Shown here: positions 63,435 to 64,000 of the stretch, piece by piece
Layout: the number at the start of each line of letters is the position of its first letter
Position numbering within the stretch: the first letter of the stretch is position 1
Assembly: GCA_002309345.1 (NCBI GenBank)
Contig: DBWZ01000052.1
Coordinates: forward strand, 1 to 64,000
Direction of reading: 5' to 3'
Source of the DNA: Pseudobutyrivibrio sp. UBA1225
Lineage (GTDB): Bacteria > Bacillota > Clostridia > Lachnospirales > Lachnospiraceae
DNA: 64,000 nucleotides
Notes under the pieces: model-generated
Seen by the model: only the letters and a program-made list of their open reading frames with translations
What the model was told of the DNA's origin: nothing
Databases searched by the model: none
Made by a program: the position numbers and the translations under genes

Positions 63435-64000
63435 TTAATTGTTGCCCTTCTTGATTGAGTTCATGAAGTCAGGCATTTTGATGTTGAGCTCTGGTACAGT
63501 ACTCTCGGTTGGAGCAGTTGGTGTGACAGTACGCTGAACCTGGGATGCTGCAGCGGCAGCTGGTCTATTGCCAACAACTGGTGGCGTGTTAGTGACACCT
63601 GTTTGACCGGCAGGAGCTGCATTGCCACGCATACCTGCAAGTAAATCTGCACTAGACTGCTGTCTAGGCTGAGAATTGTACATCATACCAGATGTGCTGC
63701 GGAATGAACCTGCTGGAACTGCAGTTGGCTCACCAAGGCCTGTTGCAATAACAGTAACAGAAACCTCGTCGTCCATGCTCTCATCGACAGTGATACCAAG
63801 AATGATATTGGCATCTGCGCCAGTCATATCCTGTACGTAAGATGTAGCCTCGTTGGCATCGTTAAGACCAACATCACCACAGATGTTGACGATAACATCG
63901 GTAGCACCCTGGATGCTTGTCTCAAGAAGTGGAGAAGCAACAGCGGCCTTGACAGCCTCGAGAGCTTTCTCGTCGCCCTTGGCAGAACCGATACCTACGT
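63435..64000 (-). CDS. ftsZ: Cell division protein FtsZ, 3' part
   Basis: The frame stays open to the window edge; about 188 C-terminal residues are visible. They include GIGSAKGDEKALEAVKAAV, VNICGDVGLNDANEATSYVQ, ADANIILGITVDESMDDE and VTVIATGLG, the end of the tubulin-like domain, then a proline/alanine/threonine-rich linker and the tail PELNIKMPDFMNSIKKGNN, the conserved peptide that binds FtsA/SepF-type partners. The N-terminal GTP-binding half lies outside the window. Confidence 0.95.
   Translation of the reverse strand, partial: VGIGSAKGDEKALEAVKAAVASPLLETSIQGATDVIVNICGDVGLNDANEATSYVQDMTGADANIILGITVDESMDDEVSVTVIATGLGEPTAVPAGSFRSTSGMMYNSQPRQQSSADLLAGMRGNAAPAGQTGVTNTPPVVGNRPAAAAASQVQRTVTPTAPTESTVPELNIKMPDFMNSIKKGNN

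Overview
The window looks like chromosomal DNA of an anaerobic Firmicute, most likely a Lachnospiraceae member of the Butyrivibrio/Pseudobutyrivibrio type. This is inferred from the AT-rich sequence, strong Gram-positive ribosome binding sites, a type III glutamine synthetase, a tryptophan T-box leader, an Amt-PII fusion and the anaerobic (early cobalt insertion) cobalamin pathway. No phage, insertion sequence, CRISPR array, tRNA or rRNA gene is visible.

Layout. 1-1226: half of a giant foldback repeat, then a radical SAM gene. 1237-22025: a long minus-strand block for cobalamin synthesis (cbiK-like lipoprotein, corrinoid/haem-type ABC transporter, cobQ/cbiP, cbiC, cbiD, cbiF, cbiG, cbiH, a cbiJ-cbiE-cbiT fusion, cbiA, cobT, cobU, cobS, a short cobU paralogue, phosphatase, cbiB, cobD). 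It is interrupted by a DUF559 endonuclease-like gene lying between inverted palindromic repeats. cbiL, the adenosyltransferase and the precorrin-2 genes are not in the window. 22122-30229: an EAL-domain c-di-GMP gene, a complete foldback element, a TetM-like GTPase fused to a NYN nuclease, an RsmF-type rRNA methyltransferase and argS. 30300-35270: a decayed tandem duplication (thioesterase plus DUF3298 genes) and lipoproteins. 35459-41172: nitrogen assimilation (amt-PII, glnN, asnB). 41371-47061: a second complete foldback element, then KdpDE-type regulators with a Ktr/Trk potassium uptake system. 47260-53294: gltD and gltB. 53423-60429: the trp operon (trpD-C-FB-A-E-G) behind a promoter and T-box. 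60467-64000: a membrane-anchored amidase, a coiled-coil protein and the 3' part of ftsZ.

The most unusual content is non-coding. A family of 640-744 bp near-complete inverted repeats has two full copies (23886-24525 and 41371-42114), one half copy (1-225) and one degraded core (30325-30480). Short conserved blocks alternate with arms that differ between copies yet stay self-complementary within each copy, and the tips fold into paired hairpins with compensating changes. This looks like a structured RNA or a folding DNA element. A second family of about 46-100 bp palindromic repeats (five copies) flanks the DUF559 gene and glnN in inverted pairs. A third pattern is a shared CAAAGGCGT hairpin at or near the start of the predicted amt, asnB and gltB transcripts, which suggests a common nitrogen-linked control device.

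All functional assignments come from reading motifs in the translated sequence; no database search was possible.
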